NCBI GenBank assembly: GCA_003517915.1
Contig: DOZQ01000132.1
Location: 3,246-8,526, forward strand
Direction: 5' to 3'
Origin: Oscillospiraceae bacterium
Lineage (GTDB): Bacteria; Bacillota; Clostridia; Oscillospirales; Acutalibacteraceae
Length of the DNA: 5,281 nucleotides
Part shown: piece by piece, positions 4,593 to 5,281 of the stretch
How positions within the stretch are numbered: position 1 is the first letter of the stretch
Layout of the letters: each line of letters opens with the position of its first letter
Position numbers and translations under genes: made by a program
The notes under the pieces: model-generated
Told to the model about the DNA's origin: nothing
What the model saw: the letters and a program-made list of their open reading frames with translations, nothing else
Database searches by the model: none

Positions 4593-5281
4593 ATGTTTGA
4601 AGGATTTTCTCAGCGCACAATCGACTTTATGTGGAATCTCCGTTTCAATAACAACAGACCCTGGTTTTTGGAACATAAAGATGAATTCATACGCGACTTT
4701 CAGACTCCCATGAAAACGCTTGGGCTGGAGGTGTTTGAGCGTATAAACGAAACCTTTGGCGACCGGGGCTTTATCCACAAATTGTCGAGGATATACAAAG
4801 ACGCCAGACGGGTAAAAGGCGGGGAGTTTTACAGGACGAACCTTTGGTTCTCGGTAGAGCGACCAAGCGAGGAATGGACTTCTTCGCCGGTGTTTTGGTT
4901 TGATCTCAGCCCCGAAAATTGGAGCTACGGTCTGGGGTATTACATGGCTCGCGCGGAAACAATGGCGAAGCTTCGCGCGCGGATCGATAAAAACCCGAAA
5001 GCCTTTGAAAAAACAGTCTCTCTGCTTGAGGGGCAAAATGAGTTTGTGCTTGAGGGACAGGAGTATGTGCGCAAAAAAGAAGCCCCGACCCCAAAAACGG
5101 CGGCGTGGTACAACAGAAAATCTGTCTCGCTGACACATACCCAGCCAAACGGAGACGAACTCTTTTCTCCGGGACTGGCGGACCGTATTGTGCAGGGATA
5201 TACCTTTTTGATGCCGCTGTACGATTATTTCATCACACTGGATTCAGATCCAAGCGTGCCTACCCGGAGCCGCGAAAAATG
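4593..5281 (+). CDS. DUF2461 family protein (3' end cut by window edge)
   Basis: A conserved protein of the DUF2461 (TIGR02453) family, whose biochemical function is unknown. The 229 visible codons are open to the right edge. Family landmarks are FSQRTIDFMWNLRFNNNRPW (5-24) followed by FLEHKDEF, then LSRIYKDARRVKGGEFYRTN (64-83) and the LTHTQPNGDELFSPGL and GYTFLMPLYDYF segments near the C-terminus. The family is usually about 210-230 residues, so only the last few residues should be missing. The ATG at 4593 follows GGAAGGGGA (4575-4583), nine bases upstream, a good binding site. The gene is third in a tight rightward run after the signal peptidase and nitroreductase genes. There is no signal peptide or membrane segment, so it is probably cytoplasmic. 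The family call comes from remembered motifs and is fairly firm; no function should be assigned. Confidence 0.82.
   Translation, partial: MFEGFSQRTIDFMWNLRFNNNRPWFLEHKDEFIRDFQTPMKTLGLEVFERINETFGDRGFIHKLSRIYKDARRVKGGEFYRTNLWFSVERPSEEWTSSPVFWFDLSPENWSYGLGYYMARAETMAKLRARIDKNPKAFEKTVSLLEGQNEFVLEGQEYVRKKEAPTPKTAAWYNRKSVSLTHTQPNGDELFSPGLADRIVQGYTFLMPLYDYFITLDSDPSVPTRSREK

Noticed and set aside
4587..5138. 183-codon minus-strand ORF with a 77-codon plus-strand ORF at 4900-5133
   Set aside because: Both overlap the DUF2461 frame, which carries recognisable family motifs throughout; their products are compositionally odd and have no binding sites.

Overview
The window suggests a spore-forming Gram-positive of the class Clostridia, possibly near the Oscillospiraceae. 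The reasons are a near-textbook SpoVT N-terminus, a DapL-type diaminopimelate aminotransferase, a short Gram-positive signal peptidase I, a P-loop protein family common in sporulating Firmicutes, and intermediate GC genes with AT-rich intergenic regions. No mobile element, CRISPR array, rRNA or tRNA was seen. The genus assignment is inference.

Layout: spoVT runs leftward off the left edge (296 to 1). A roughly 510-base divergent intergenic region follows. It holds a possible 36-codon ORF just upstream of spoVT, a candidate leftward promoter, a nested bidirectional terminator-like hairpin (524-588), a structured AT-bounded stretch that may be a small leftward RNA, and a hairpin-bearing leader for the next gene. 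Then come five rightward genes: a two-repeat P-loop ATPase (811-1917), dapL (2118-3302), signal peptidase I (3397-3966), a nitroreductase-family flavoprotein (3988-4572) and a DUF2461 gene cut by the right edge (4593 onward).

The most interesting element lies between the ATPase and dapL. A strong sigma-A promoter (TTGACA, 17 bases, TAAAAT) starts six bases after the ATPase stop codon. It would make a transcript of about 85 bases ending at a perfect 11-bp stem with a T-run. Upstream in that RNA, the seven bases 1976-1982 are fully complementary to the 5' arm of the terminator, and part of them is also held in a first hairpin. This is the three-helix logic of an attenuator or small riboswitch placed before dapL. 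A second, extended -10 promoter after the terminator could feed dapL independently. I could not match the RNA to a known class.

Functionally, DapL makes LL-diaminopimelate for peptidoglycan and lysine, signal peptidase I processes secreted proteins, and SpoVT controls late forespore genes. The peptidase, nitroreductase and DUF2461 genes are spaced about 20 bases apart behind a recognisable promoter and are probably one operon, though their functions are not obviously linked.
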